Below, in pieces: positions 9,123 to 15,960 of a DNA stretch of 64,000 nucleotides (positions are counted from its first letter, which is position 1; the number at the start of each line of letters is the position of its first letter). A program made the position numbers and the translations under genes. This stretch comes from Bacillota bacterium. GTDB lineage: Bacteria > Bacillota > Desulfotomaculia > Desulfotomaculales > Desulfallaceae. Below the pieces are notes generated by a model. The model was not told the DNA's origin and searched no databases. It worked only from the letters and a program-made list of their open reading frames with translations. The DNA is taken from positions 1-64,000 of the forward strand of contig JAEXOR010000065.1 in NCBI GenBank assembly GCA_023439185.1, in the 5' to 3' direction.

Positions 9123-9251
9123 TTGGCTACACAAATTAAAGGCGTATCCGCGCGCCGGTTCCCGGGTTACCGTCCGGTGTGGGAAATAGGTAAAGCTGCT
9201 TACATAAAAAGAAGGCAGCGGGTTACCGGCGAAAACAGGCCCAGCACATAG
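9123..9251 (+). CDS. Possible 42-aa basic peptide (doubtful)
   Basis: A TTG-initiated frame with a strong GGAAAGGAGG nearby (9103-9112, about ten bases upstream). The product is Arg/Lys rich (KGVSARRFPGYRPVWEIG, then YIKRRQR). An ATG at 9116 in another frame would give only seven residues. I do not recognise a family. It could equally be noncoding sequence with a chance purine run. Confidence 0.2.
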   Translation: MATQIKGVSARRFPGYRPVWEIGKAAYIKRRQRVTGENRPST

Positions 9252-9361
9252 ATCTGGTACGTGGGGAGTTTTTTGTTTCCTTCGCTTACTCCGCGGGCTC
9301 CCGCAAGGAGGTGCCCCTACGATTAGGCAACCTAACAAAATTCGATGCCCTGAGAATTGTT

Positions 9362-9402
9362 AAAAGCCGCAGGTTGCTATGTATAAGCAGCTTGCGGTTT
9401 TT
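9362..9402. terminator. Terminator after the toxin gene, possibly bidirectional
   Basis: Twelve-base-pair hairpin with two G-U type pairs (9367-9378 with 9386-9397), T-run on the plus side (9398-9402) and CTTTTA on the minus side. It lies 11 bp past the stop of the zeta-toxin gene. Confidence 0.65.
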
Positions 9403-9413
9403 AGTTGACAGCT

Positions 9414-9965
9414 TCAGCTTATCAGGTTGCGGATTGCTTCTGATGTCCAATATTTATTCGGGTGGATTGTTTCTCCGTTAGCATTCTTGTTATATATCAC
9501 TGACGGTTCCTTAGTGTTATCTACAACCGTGAAAATATTGCTTATTTTCAATAATTTAGGAATATTAAGCATTGATTTCTCGTACCTGCTTATGATTTTT
9601 TCAGTAGGAACATCGTGACCGCCTCCAAGTACGCGACTTCTTACCCTGAACACATTGAGTTTCGGGTCGGTGGTCAGCACAAACACGCTTTCAATAAAAT
9701 AGCCGGCCGACTTAGCTCTGTGTAACAGATCAAGATTTCGCTCAGTTGACAACACAGTTTCAAAAGTGAAGCTCCGGCTCTCGTTAAGGCATAACTCGCG
9801 CAATTTTTCAGCTTCTTTAGCCGCCTCAATATCCGAACAATCGCGGCTGGCTTTTATATCATCCGCGTTGATATATATCCCCTTGAGCTTCCAAACTGAC
9901 GTTACCGTGCTTTTACCTGAGCCGTTGGGTCCGGCAAACACCAGTATTTCGGAAACGCTAGTCAA
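9414..9965 (-). CDS. Zeta-toxin-family P-loop kinase (toxin)
   Basis: A 183-aa P-loop protein of the zeta-toxin/COG4185 group, whose studied relatives phosphorylate UDP-N-acetylglucosamine or other small substrates. Walker A is FAGPNGSGKST near the N-terminus, followed by the family motifs YINADDIK and FTFETVLS, and the Arg-rich VRSRVLGGGHDVP lid region. The start is probably a TTG at 9963-9965 with GGAGGGAGT nine bases upstream; it overlaps the antitoxin gene by 8 bp, which suggests translational coupling. The pairing with a RelB/DinJ-like protein makes it a type II toxin-antitoxin candidate. Confidence 0.85.
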   Translation of the reverse strand: MTSVSEILVFAGPNGSGKSTVTSVWKLKGIYINADDIKASRDCSDIEAAKEAEKLRELCLNESRSFTFETVLSTERNLDLLHRAKSAGYFIESVFVLTTDPKLNVFRVRSRVLGGGHDVPTEKIISRYEKSMLNIPKLLKISNIFTVVDNTKEPSVIYNKNANGETIHPNKYWTSEAIRNLIS

Positions 9966-10272
9966 TATCGTACTCCCTCCGTCCGTCAGGATACTCAAGA
10001 TACGGACGTTTTAACTCGTCGTCGTACAGAGCTACAGGGGTATTGTCCGCTTTCATTTTTGCGGTTTTTGACCGTACCGCGTCTTTCATACGGCTCTCAA
10101 TAGCCAACAAATTGTCTACCTCAAGCGGGAACGGTATAGATTGAAAAGCAGCGACACGGGTCAGGTAAATATTCACCCCCGTGCTCAAACTCATACCAAG
10201 CGTGTTGAACACATTCTCGGCGCGGCGTTTGGTTTTCGGGTCTACTCGAATACTTAAACGTGATTCATTCAT
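9958..10272 (-). CDS. RelB/DinJ-family antitoxin
   Basis: A 104-aa protein. Residues 1-50 (MNESRLSIRVDPKTKRRAE, then LGMSLSTGVNIYLTRV) match the ribbon-helix-helix DNA-binding domain of RelB/DinJ antitoxins. The acidic, Tyr-rich tail (YDDELKRPYLEYPDGRREYDID) is likely to bind the toxin. The ATG at 10272 lies nine bases from GGAGG; a longer in-frame start would run into the operator repeats. It is the first gene of the pair and probably represses its own promoter through the three 11-bp repeats just upstream. Confidence 0.85.
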   Translation of the reverse strand: MNESRLSIRVDPKTKRRAENVFNTLGMSLSTGVNIYLTRVAAFQSIPFPLEVDNLLAIESRMKDAVRSKTAKMKADNTPVALYDDELKRPYLEYPDGRREYDID

Positions 10273-10293
10273 CGGAATTAACCTCCAAATTTT

Positions 10294-10326
10294 TATACAC
10301 CCATTATACACCCATTATACACCCAT
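10294..10326 (-). repeat. Three perfect tandem 11-bp repeats, probable antitoxin operator
   Basis: TATACACCCAT is repeated three times without gaps (10294-10304, 10305-10315, 10316-10326), 22-54 bp upstream of the antitoxin ATG. On the minus strand each junction reads ATGGGTGTATAAT, so TATAAT -10 hexamers are embedded. An 11-bp period puts the copies on nearly the same face of DNA, as expected for cooperative ribbon-helix-helix dimers. Confidence 0.75.
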
Positions 10327-10543
10327 TGTCATCAATTCTTCGATACATTATTAATGATATTGCTCCCTGCGGTCGCAGTGATATTCTATTCGCCTCCTGT
10401 AACTGGGCAAAGCCAATTTCTCTCGCCGAAAGCGAATAGGGATGAAAAAACCGCCGCCGTACATTCCAAAACGGGTCCATCAAGCTATGGGACATGGTTG
10501 AATAACCTACGAGCCATCGTCCGCCAAGTCAACACCCGCACAC
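10327..10543. other. Spacer between the toxin-antitoxin promoter and the tRNA terminator
   Basis: No gene seen. The toxin-antitoxin -35 region should lie just right of 10326 (TTGATG near 10332-10337 is one candidate). The self-complementary stretch CTCCCTGCGGTCGCAG at about 10362-10377 and the rest have no clear function. Confidence 0.4.
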
Positions 10544-10577
10544 AAAAAGCCCGCGCAAAAATTTTTAGCGCGGGCTT
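10544..10577 (-). terminator. Terminator of the tRNA cluster
   Basis: Perfect 9-bp stem AGCCCGCGC/GCGCGGGCT (10548-10556, 10568-10576) with an AT loop, followed on the minus strand by a T-run. It lies 11 bp past the tRNA-Tyr CCA. Confidence 0.85.
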
Positions 10578-10587
10578 GACATATTTC

Positions 10588-10672
<85 letters not shown>

Positions 10673-10674
10673 AT

Positions 10675-10750
10675 TGGTGACCCCACCGGGATTCGAACCC
10701 GGGTTACCGCCGTGAAAGGGCGGTGTCTTAGGCCACTTGACCATGGGGCC
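10675..10750 (-). tRNA. tRNA-Glu (anticodon TTC)
   Basis: 76 nt with encoded CCA; anticodon stem CCGCC/GGCGG around CTTTCAC (anticodon TTC), T-loop GTTCGAATC. Only two bases separate it from tRNA-Tyr. This tRNA also supplies glutamyl-tRNA, the substrate of HemA encoded at 24031-25374. Confidence 0.96.
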
Positions 10751-10752
10751 AT

Positions 10753-10818
10753 ATTCGATGTTCGAGGTTGGATGTTCGAGATTCGATCGAACTTCGAACC
10801 TCGAATTTCGAACCGCGA
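10753..10818. repeat. TTCGA-rich dyad between tRNA-Pro and tRNA-Glu
   Basis: A spacer built almost only from TTCGA/TTCGAA units; TTCGAGGTT (10761-10769) is complementary to AACCTCGAA (10797-10805), with more TTCGA half-sites around it. It would fold into a hairpin in the precursor RNA, perhaps a processing element or a decayed small repeat. Confidence 0.5.
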
Positions 10819-10821
10819 GAA

Positions 10822-10899
10822 TGGTCGGGATGGAGGGATTTGAACCCCCGGCCTCTTGCTCCCAAGGCAAGCGCGCTAGCCAAACTGCGCTACATCCCG
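10822..10899 (-). tRNA. tRNA-Pro (anticodon TGG)
   Basis: 78 nt with encoded CCA; acceptor CGGGATG/CATCCCG, anticodon stem CTTGC/GCAAG around CTTGGGA (anticodon TGG), T-arm GGGGGTTCAAATCCC. First gene of the cluster, 20 bp after its promoter. Confidence 0.96.
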
Positions 10900-10918
10900 A
10901 ATTATAAACGCAATATTT

Positions 10919-10947
10919 AGTCTACCGCAAACCCGGTGTAAAGTCAA
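10919..10947 (-). promoter_or_regulatory. Sigma-A promoter of the tRNA-Pro/Glu/Tyr cluster
   Basis: Minus strand TTGACT (10942-10947), 17-bp spacer, TAGACT (10919-10924), located 20 bp upstream of tRNA-Pro. Confidence 0.75.
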
Positions 10948-11040
10948 GGTGCTGGAGCTTGCCAAGCGAAAGCGGATTATGGTAAATTTACTGACGAAAT
11001 CATCTGGAGTGGACGAAGCAGGCATGTTGGAATTTGCACT

Positions 11041-11277
11041 TTATTCTTTGGATGGGGGTTCTTGCTTTATGCGTAACTGTTCTATCTTTTTCTCCAGCTC
11101 TTCAATTCTGATGACCAGGTTTACAAGAACGGTAATCAATATTGCCAACACCAATGCCACGACAAAAATTACCGCCCAGATATTGCTTGTCAAAAACCCT
11201 ACCCAAATAGACATCGCAACAGTGCAAAAAACAAAGCACATCGCAAAAACACCTAAAAATGTACCCAGTGCAATCAC
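11041..11277 (-). CDS. Small membrane protein with two helices and a coiled tail
   Basis: A 78-aa protein with hydrophobic segments at about residues 2-28 (VIALGTFLGVFAMCFVFCTV) and 30-55 (GFLTSNIWAVIFVVALVLAI), then a charged, probably coiled tail (RIEELEKKIEQLRIKQ). The GTG start at 11275-11277 overlaps the TGA of the VWA gene (GTGA), so it is probably translated by coupling. I do not recognise a family. It could anchor the VWA protein at the membrane, but that is a guess from position only. Confidence 0.7.
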   Translation of the reverse strand: MIALGTFLGVFAMCFVFCTVAMSIWVGFLTSNIWAVIFVVALVLAILITVLVNLVIRIEELEKKIEQLRIKQEPPSKE

Positions 11278-12518
11278 CTCACCAAATTCCTGATTACCCG
11301 GGACAGTTGATCGGCGTTCCGGCATTCCCGTACACTGCCGCAGTACGGCGCGTATAAATCCATGACGCAGTCGCCGGCCTGCCATTTTCCTTCGGGCAGC
11401 GGGTTTAACCAGATCACCCGCCGGCACAGGCCGGCGATGGACCGGAACAGGTCCGTCCCGTCGGGCTGCCAGTTGTTCCGGGCGTCGCCCAGGACAATGA
11501 CCGTGGTGCGGGGAGTCAGCACATCCCGGTAGTGGCTGTGGAAGCTCTCCCACACCTGGCCGTAATGGCTGAAGCCGGTCATGGATATAGGGGTCTCCCG
11601 CACAATTTTCCGGGCGGACACCGGCTCAGAATCGTTGTTAAACATGCCGGTGACTTCGGTCACCTGATCCACAAAGGCAAACAGACGTAGGCCCCTAAAC
11701 CGGCGGCGTAGGCCGGTGAGGAGCTGTAAGAAGAATTCGCTGTACGGGGCTACTGAGCCTGACAGGTCGCAAAGGGTGACGATGACCGGCCTGGATAGTA
11801 CCCGTCGCTCCTTTTTCAGCACCAGGGGTACGCCGCCGCAAGCCACTGCTTTTCTTACCGTGCGCTGCATGTCCACGGTGCCCGACAGGGCCGGTTTTTT
11901 TCTGTATCCCCGCCGGACGGCCAGTTTTTTACCCAGGGCCTCCAGCAGTTTATATATTTCAGCCAATTGTTCCGGGTTTGCGGCGGCTAAATCCATAAAC
12001 CGCGGGTTGCTGGGCTGCGTACCAAAGGGTTGCCGGTAACCTGCCTGGGCCGGGGCGCCGGGCGTTTCTTTTCTGTTTGCGGGGTTGGCGGCGGTTTTAT
12101 TACCGTCTGACGTACCGCTTTGGGCGCCGGTTCCTGTGCCTCCCGTACCGCGCCGCGCCAAGGTCGCGGCCTGGTTCGCGGTTTCCCGCCGGATGGAGTT
12201 TTTCAGGTCTTCAAGGCGCCCGGCGAAGGCGTCACCCGGCAAACGGGGCGGGTTCGCCAGTATCGTTTCCGGGTTCAACCCGCAGGGAATAATTTCATTG
12301 CGGGTTATTGTTTCCTGCAAGCGGTGGCTGAGCAGCCCGGCCAGGTATTCCCGGCTTTGCTTATCCTTGGCCAGGGTGCACAGGGCTGCCGAGAGCATGT
12401 CTTCCCGGCTGAAGTCTACTACCTGGAGCGCTTTAAAAAAGTCGATTATTTCTTCATTTGATACCGGCCAGCCCGAGTGCCGCAGGGCAGCGGCGATTTC
12501 AATAATCGTAACCAACAT
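11274..12518 (-). CDS. CoxE-like von Willebrand factor A domain protein
   Basis: A 414-aa protein with a helical N-terminal region (1-115), a Gly/Thr/Pro-rich linker (about 120-175) and a C-terminal VWA domain carrying the metal-ion site D251-L-S253-G-S255 in VIVTLCDLSGSV, plus VIVLGDARNN further on. This matches the COG3552/CoxE type that works with MoxR AAA+ ATPases in metal-cofactor insertion or complex remodelling (CoxD-CoxE, NorQ-NorD, CbbQ-CbbO). It overlaps the preceding 363-aa gene by 20 bp. The ATPase partner is probably the divergent MoxR gene at 13648-14595. The client is unknown. Confidence 0.88.
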   Translation of the reverse strand: MLVTIIEIAAALRHSGWPVSNEEIIDFFKALQVVDFSREDMLSAALCTLAKDKQSREYLAGLLSHRLQETITRNEIIPCGLNPETILANPPRLPGDAFAGRLEDLKNSIRRETANQAATLARRGTGGTGTGAQSGTSDGNKTAANPANRKETPGAPAQAGYRQPFGTQPSNPRFMDLAAANPEQLAEIYKLLEALGKKLAVRRGYRKKPALSGTVDMQRTVRKAVACGGVPLVLKKERRVLSRPVIVTLCDLSGSVAPYSEFFLQLLTGLRRRFRGLRLFAFVDQVTEVTGMFNNDSEPVSARKIVRETPISMTGFSHYGQVWESFHSHYRDVLTPRTTVIVLGDARNNWQPDGTDLFRSIAGLCRRVIWLNPLPEGKWQAGDCVMDLYAPYCGSVRECRNADQLSRVIRNLVR

Positions 12519-13590
12519 GATGCATCACCGTGGCCATAAAACTATTCATGGCAGCAAAGGTATCTGTCAGGGTTTCCATAACCGCCCCGCCGTCTCCGAG
12601 GGAAATTTTGCACTCAAGGGTCAAGGTTAGCTTTTTAACGTCATAAACGGCGTGAAAGGAGTCTGCAGTCAGCGAGAACAGGGTAAACCCGGTCTCCTTG
12701 ACAAAACCCAGTTCGCCGGTCAGGTAATCCGGATGCAAAACAAGGTCCTCGGCCCGGTGGGTAACCAGCAGGTCTTCCAGACCTAAAACGCTGCTCAGCA
12801 TCTCCAGCAGGCCGTTGCCCAAATGTGTCGGGTCGGACAATTCAACCCGGCATAGAATTTCCCGGCGGTCGGGTTCCTCCTGGAAGGAAATCCGGCTGTC
12901 ATTGCTGAAAACAATGTTAAAACAGTTGGATTCCCGGCAGTATGAGGTCGGTGCGGGCCGGCGGTTGATTAGCTTAACCCAGTCCGCGCCGGAAATTGTT
13001 TTGTGTGTTTGGATCAGCGGCCCGGAAACCCTGGGTATGGGCGGGACAGCTGTAAATTCGGGACTTAACGGTTCCAGCATTTTACGCAGCGAGATCCTGT
13101 CCACGCATTCCCGGCAGTTGAATTGACTGTCCCGGGAATGGGTGCTGAATTTAATTTTGGCCGTCATAATACTGCCCTGCACGGCCAGTTCGGCCCGGGC
13201 GACCACAGCCACGTTTCTGGAACGCCATTCGGTAAGATTAACGCCCAGCAATTCACCGCGCTCCAGGTCCAGGTGGCTCACTTCGTGTAAACAGGGGAGC
13301 AGTTCCGCCAGGGGTTTGCTCATGGCCGTGACGATCATTTTAAAATCCGCCGCCGGTTCATACAATTGGCCGGCCGTGCTGACCGGCCTGACGGAAAAAA
13401 GCAATGGGACTGCTTCTTCAGCTATGGCAACCGATGTAATGTTAAATAGTAAGTAGTTTTCCGTTATTTGCATTTCCAAACCGGAAATTTTGATTCTGTC
13501 TCCGGCGGCCCACATTTCCGGGCTTCCGGCGTGCCGGGTCAAGAATCTGTTTTTTATATCCACATTGCGGCACAGGATTTCTATTAGCAT
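12499..13590 (-). CDS. Unknown protein with paired cysteines, next to MoxR/VWA
   Basis: A 363-aa predicted cytoplasmic protein with no signal peptide or membrane segment. I do not recognise the family. Visible features are a CxxC at residues 159-162 (FNCRECVDR), a C-x4-C at 218-223 (SYCRESNC), and beta-rich C-terminal sequence. The four cysteines suggest a bound metal or disulfide. A clear GAGGAGA site lies seven bases before the ATG at 13590. It heads the minus-strand operon with the VWA gene (20-bp overlap) and shares a 57-bp divergent intergenic space with moxR, so it may be the substrate or a third component of that chaperone. Confidence 0.75.
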   Translation of the reverse strand: MLIEILCRNVDIKNRFLTRHAGSPEMWAAGDRIKISGLEMQITENYLLFNITSVAIAEEAVPLLFSVRPVSTAGQLYEPAADFKMIVTAMSKPLAELLPCLHEVSHLDLERGELLGVNLTEWRSRNVAVVARAELAVQGSIMTAKIKFSTHSRDSQFNCRECVDRISLRKMLEPLSPEFTAVPPIPRVSGPLIQTHKTISGADWVKLINRRPAPTSYCRESNCFNIVFSNDSRISFQEEPDRREILCRVELSDPTHLGNGLLEMLSSVLGLEDLLVTHRAEDLVLHPDYLTGELGFVKETGFTLFSLTADSFHAVYDVKKLTLTLECKISLGDGGAVMETLTDTFAAMNSFMATVMHHVGYDY

Positions 13591-13647
13591 TCACCAGTCT
13601 CCTCGTTGCACGCTGTTTAATTAATTTTATCATGCGGGAGAGTTGAC

Positions 13648-14595
13648 ATGAGCATAGAAGAGAAAAATTTTTTTTCCAGTATCGAAAATGTAATGAACGG
13701 TTTGATGAAACAACAATACCTGGTCAAGCGAAATACCGCCACCACTGTTTTTTTGTCCGGGCGCCTGGGCAAACCGCTTTTGGTGGAAGGACCCGCCGGA
13801 GTGGGCAAAACCGCCCTGGCCGGCGCCATAGCAGGCGCGCTGGAAACGGAAATCGTCCGGTTACAGTGTTACCCGGGGCTTGACGAAAGCAAGACCCTTT
13901 ACGAATGGAATTATCAAAAACAACTGCTGCAAATCCAGATGCCGGGAAGCGAAACTGATATATTTGGCCCGGAGTTTATGCTGGAACGGCCGCTGTTGAA
14001 GGCGTTCCGCACCCGCGAGCCGGTGGTGTTGCTGGTGGATGAAGTTGACAAGAGCGAAGAGGAATTGGAGAGCTTTCTTTTAGAAGCGCTATCTGAGTTT
14101 CAGGTGAGCATACCGGAACTGGGCACTGTGACGGCGAACCACAGGCCTTACGTGGTGATTACCAGCAACCGGATGCGGGAACTTAGCGACGCTTTAAAGA
14201 GAAGGTGCCTGTACCTTTATATTGATTATCCGGACGAGGAATTGGAACGGGCGGTTATCAACCTGCGGCTTCCCGGCGTCACGGAGCGCCTGATCGCCGA
14301 CATTGTGCGTTTTGTCCAGCAGTTGCGCCGGCTGAAGCTTAAAAAAGCGCCCAGCATTGCGGAGTCGCTGGACTGGGCCAGAACTTTGCTTTTGTTGGAG
14401 CGCGACACTATTGATCCGGAGCTGGTGCGGGAAACCTTAAATGTACTGTTAAAGTATGAGGACGACATTAAAACGGCTGAAAAGGAAATTCCGGCCATGG
14501 TCAAATCCGGTACCGCCGGTGAAAATGAAAAGTCCGGGGGTGTCCGCGACGAACGGACCGTCGCCGGTCCGGATCTTTCCAGGTTTGAATTTTAA
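13648..14595 (+). CDS. MoxR-family AAA+ ATPase
   Basis: A 315-aa ATPase with Walker A VEGPAGVGKT (residues 46-55), Walker B VVLLVDEVDK (126-135), a sensor-1 Asn in VITSNRMREL and an arginine finger region LKRRCLYLYIDYP. MoxR proteins form rings that, with VWA proteins, help assemble metalloenzymes. A GGGAG site precedes the ATG. It is divergent from the unknown/VWA operon with 57 bp between, and its 3' end is one base from that of yjbQ on the other strand. Confidence 0.92.
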   Translation: MSIEEKNFFSSIENVMNGLMKQQYLVKRNTATTVFLSGRLGKPLLVEGPAGVGKTALAGAIAGALETEIVRLQCYPGLDESKTLYEWNYQKQLLQIQMPGSETDIFGPEFMLERPLLKAFRTREPVVLLVDEVDKSEEELESFLLEALSEFQVSIPELGTVTANHRPYVVITSNRMRELSDALKRRCLYLYIDYPDEELERAVINLRLPGVTERLIADIVRFVQQLRRLKLKKAPSIAESLDWARTLLLLERDTIDPELVRETLNVLLKYEDDIKTAEKEIPAMVKSGTAGENEKSGGVRDERTVAGPDLSRFEF

Positions 14596-14596
14596 A

Positions 14597-15004
14597 TTAA
14601 CCGGCCAGTATTTTAACGATTACTTTTCTTTTTCGGGGGCCGTCGAATTCGCAGAAAAAAATTTTCTGCCACGTGCCCAGCATTAATTTGCCCGCGGTCA
14701 CGGGCATCATTTTTTCCGGCCCGGTCAGCAGGGTTTTAATATGGGCCGCAGAGTTGCCTTCGGCATGCCGGTAACTATTGCTCCAGGGCACTAGGCTGCC
14801 CAGATGCGTCAGGATGTCTTCCACCACGCTGGGGTCGGCGCCCTCGTTAATGGTTACGGCGGCCGTGGTATGCGGCACATAAACAAGGCAAACCCCTTCT
14901 TTGACGCCGCTGCGGGATAAGAACTTATTTACTCCCGGTGTTATGTCGACAAATTGTTCCCTGCGGGAAGTCTCAACCTCTAAAACATACAGGTGATTAT
15001 TCAT
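14597..15004 (-). CDS. yjbQ: YjbQ/UPF0047 family protein
   Basis: A 135-aa small beta protein of the UPF0047 family. It has the typical VYVPHTTAAVTINEGADP stretch with the conserved His, the W-SYRHAEGNSAAHIK region with two further His, and GTWQKIFFCEFDGPRKR near the end. Relatives have been proposed to have thiamin-phosphate synthase activity; the physiological role is not settled. AGGGGAGA lies just upstream of the ATG. Either it has its own promoter or it is reached by read-through of the rex terminator. Confidence 0.9.
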   Translation of the reverse strand: MNNHLYVLEVETSRREQFVDITPGVNKFLSRSGVKEGVCLVYVPHTTAAVTINEGADPSVVEDILTHLGSLVPWSNSYRHAEGNSAAHIKTLLTGPEKMMPVTAGKLMLGTWQKIFFCEFDGPRKRKVIVKILAG

Positions 15005-15020
15005 ATGTCTCCCCTGCCAT

Positions 15021-15055
15021 AAAAAATTGATAACCCGCCCCCGGGGCAGGTTATC
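15021..15055 (-). terminator. Terminator downstream of rex
   Basis: Hairpin GATAACC-x-GCCCC / GGGGC-x-GGTTATC at 15029-15055, followed on the minus strand by AATTTTTT. It lies 25 bp past the rex stop and overlaps the yjbQ leader. Confidence 0.8.
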
Positions 15056-15079
15056 TTTAAAAAAATGTTTAACCGGTAT

Positions 15080-15721
15080 TTATAAACTCTGGGCGGCCCG
15101 GAAACCAAGGTTGAAAGTGAGGATTTCCAGTTTTACCGACAGGTCTACGTTGCGGGTTTCAATATGCTCCGGCATGTTCAAGGCTACCGGCGCGAAGTTC
15201 AGGATTGCTTCCACCCCGTTGTTGATCATTATGTCCGCCACTTCCTGAGCTCCTCTGATGGGTACGGCAATGATGCCGATGCGGATATTTTCGTTCTTTG
15301 CCACTTCAGGGAAGCTGTCCAGAGGCAGCACTTCCAGATGCCCGATTTTTTTCCCGACTTTGGTGGGATCGTTATCGAAGACAGCGGATATATAAAAACC
15401 TCTGACGTTAAAACCGTGGTAAGTACAAAGGGCAAAACCAAGATTTCCCGCACCCACAATGGCCAGCGACCAGGTTTGGTCCAATCCTAAAATCTTCAGG
15501 GTATACTTCATCAGATCCTTGACATTATAACCAACACCCCGAGTACCGAATTCGCCGAAATAAGCCAGGTCCTTACGCACCTGGGCGGGGCTTACCCCCA
15601 CTCCTTCGGCAATTTCACCGGAAGAAACTGTTGTGATGCCGTTCCTATCCAACCGCTCCAGGAATCTCGAATAAATGGAAAGCCTGGTTACCGTAGCCTC
15701 CGGCACCCTTAAAGTTTTCAA
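15080..15721 (-). CDS. rex: Redox-sensing transcriptional repressor Rex
   Basis: A 213-aa NADH/NAD+-responsive repressor of fermentation and respiration genes. N-terminal winged helix (residues 1-75: LERLDRNGITTVSSGEIAEGVGVSPAQVRKDLAYFG), then a Rossmann fold with IVGAGNLGFAL (about 88-98), DNDPTKVGKKIG and GIIAVP, ending in the swapped C-terminal helix. The start is a TTG behind GGAGGCGGATTTC. It has its own promoter and terminator. No Rex box was found next to the gene. Confidence 0.95.
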   Translation of the reverse strand: MKTLRVPEATVTRLSIYSRFLERLDRNGITTVSSGEIAEGVGVSPAQVRKDLAYFGEFGTRGVGYNVKDLMKYTLKILGLDQTWSLAIVGAGNLGFALCTYHGFNVRGFYISAVFDNDPTKVGKKIGHLEVLPLDSFPEVAKNENIRIGIIAVPIRGAQEVADIMINNGVEAILNFAPVALNMPEHIETRNVDLSVKLEILTFNLGFRAAQSL

Positions 15722-15785
15722 GAAATCCGCCTCCTACTCTATTCTCTATAAAAAAACAACTCATCTCCCGGATATTTAAGTGAAA

Positions 15786-15812
15786 ATTATAACTATTTTC
15801 AGCGACTTGCAA
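15786..15812 (-). promoter_or_regulatory. Probable rex promoter
   Basis: Minus-strand TATAAT (15786-15791) with TTGCAA (15807-15812) 15 bp upstream, 65 bp before the rex start codon. The spacing is short for sigma-A, so this is moderate evidence. Confidence 0.4.
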
Positions 15813-15960
15813 TGCTTGATTTTGTTGTCAAAAACAGCATAGTTACAAAATTCACATGCCCTTATTATATATATCATTTAGCCTTGATACTGTCAAATAG
15901 CTTTTTCCAATTGGCTGTTTTTTTTGCTTAAACGGGCTTTTTACAGGGTTGAGCGTCTTT

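Larger units (their letters stand above)
8991..9413. other. Gene-poor stretch
   Basis: No conserved gene recognised. It holds one weak short reading frame on the plus strand (9123-9251), a GCGGG-CT-CCCGC mini-hairpin near 9290, an unexplained AAGGAGGTG near 9305, and the terminator hairpin at 9362-9402. Minus-strand frames across it have no ribosome binding site and no recognisable sequence. Confidence 0.5.

Noticed and set aside
9063..9338. 91-codon minus-strand frame upstream of the ferredoxin
   Set aside because: No start signal and low-quality composition; overlaps the weak plus-strand candidate.
10294..10326. Tandem 11-bp repeats as a CRISPR-like array or plasmid iterons
   Set aside because: There are no spacers and the unit is too short for CRISPR; no replication gene is near. 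The antitoxin promoter position explains them better.
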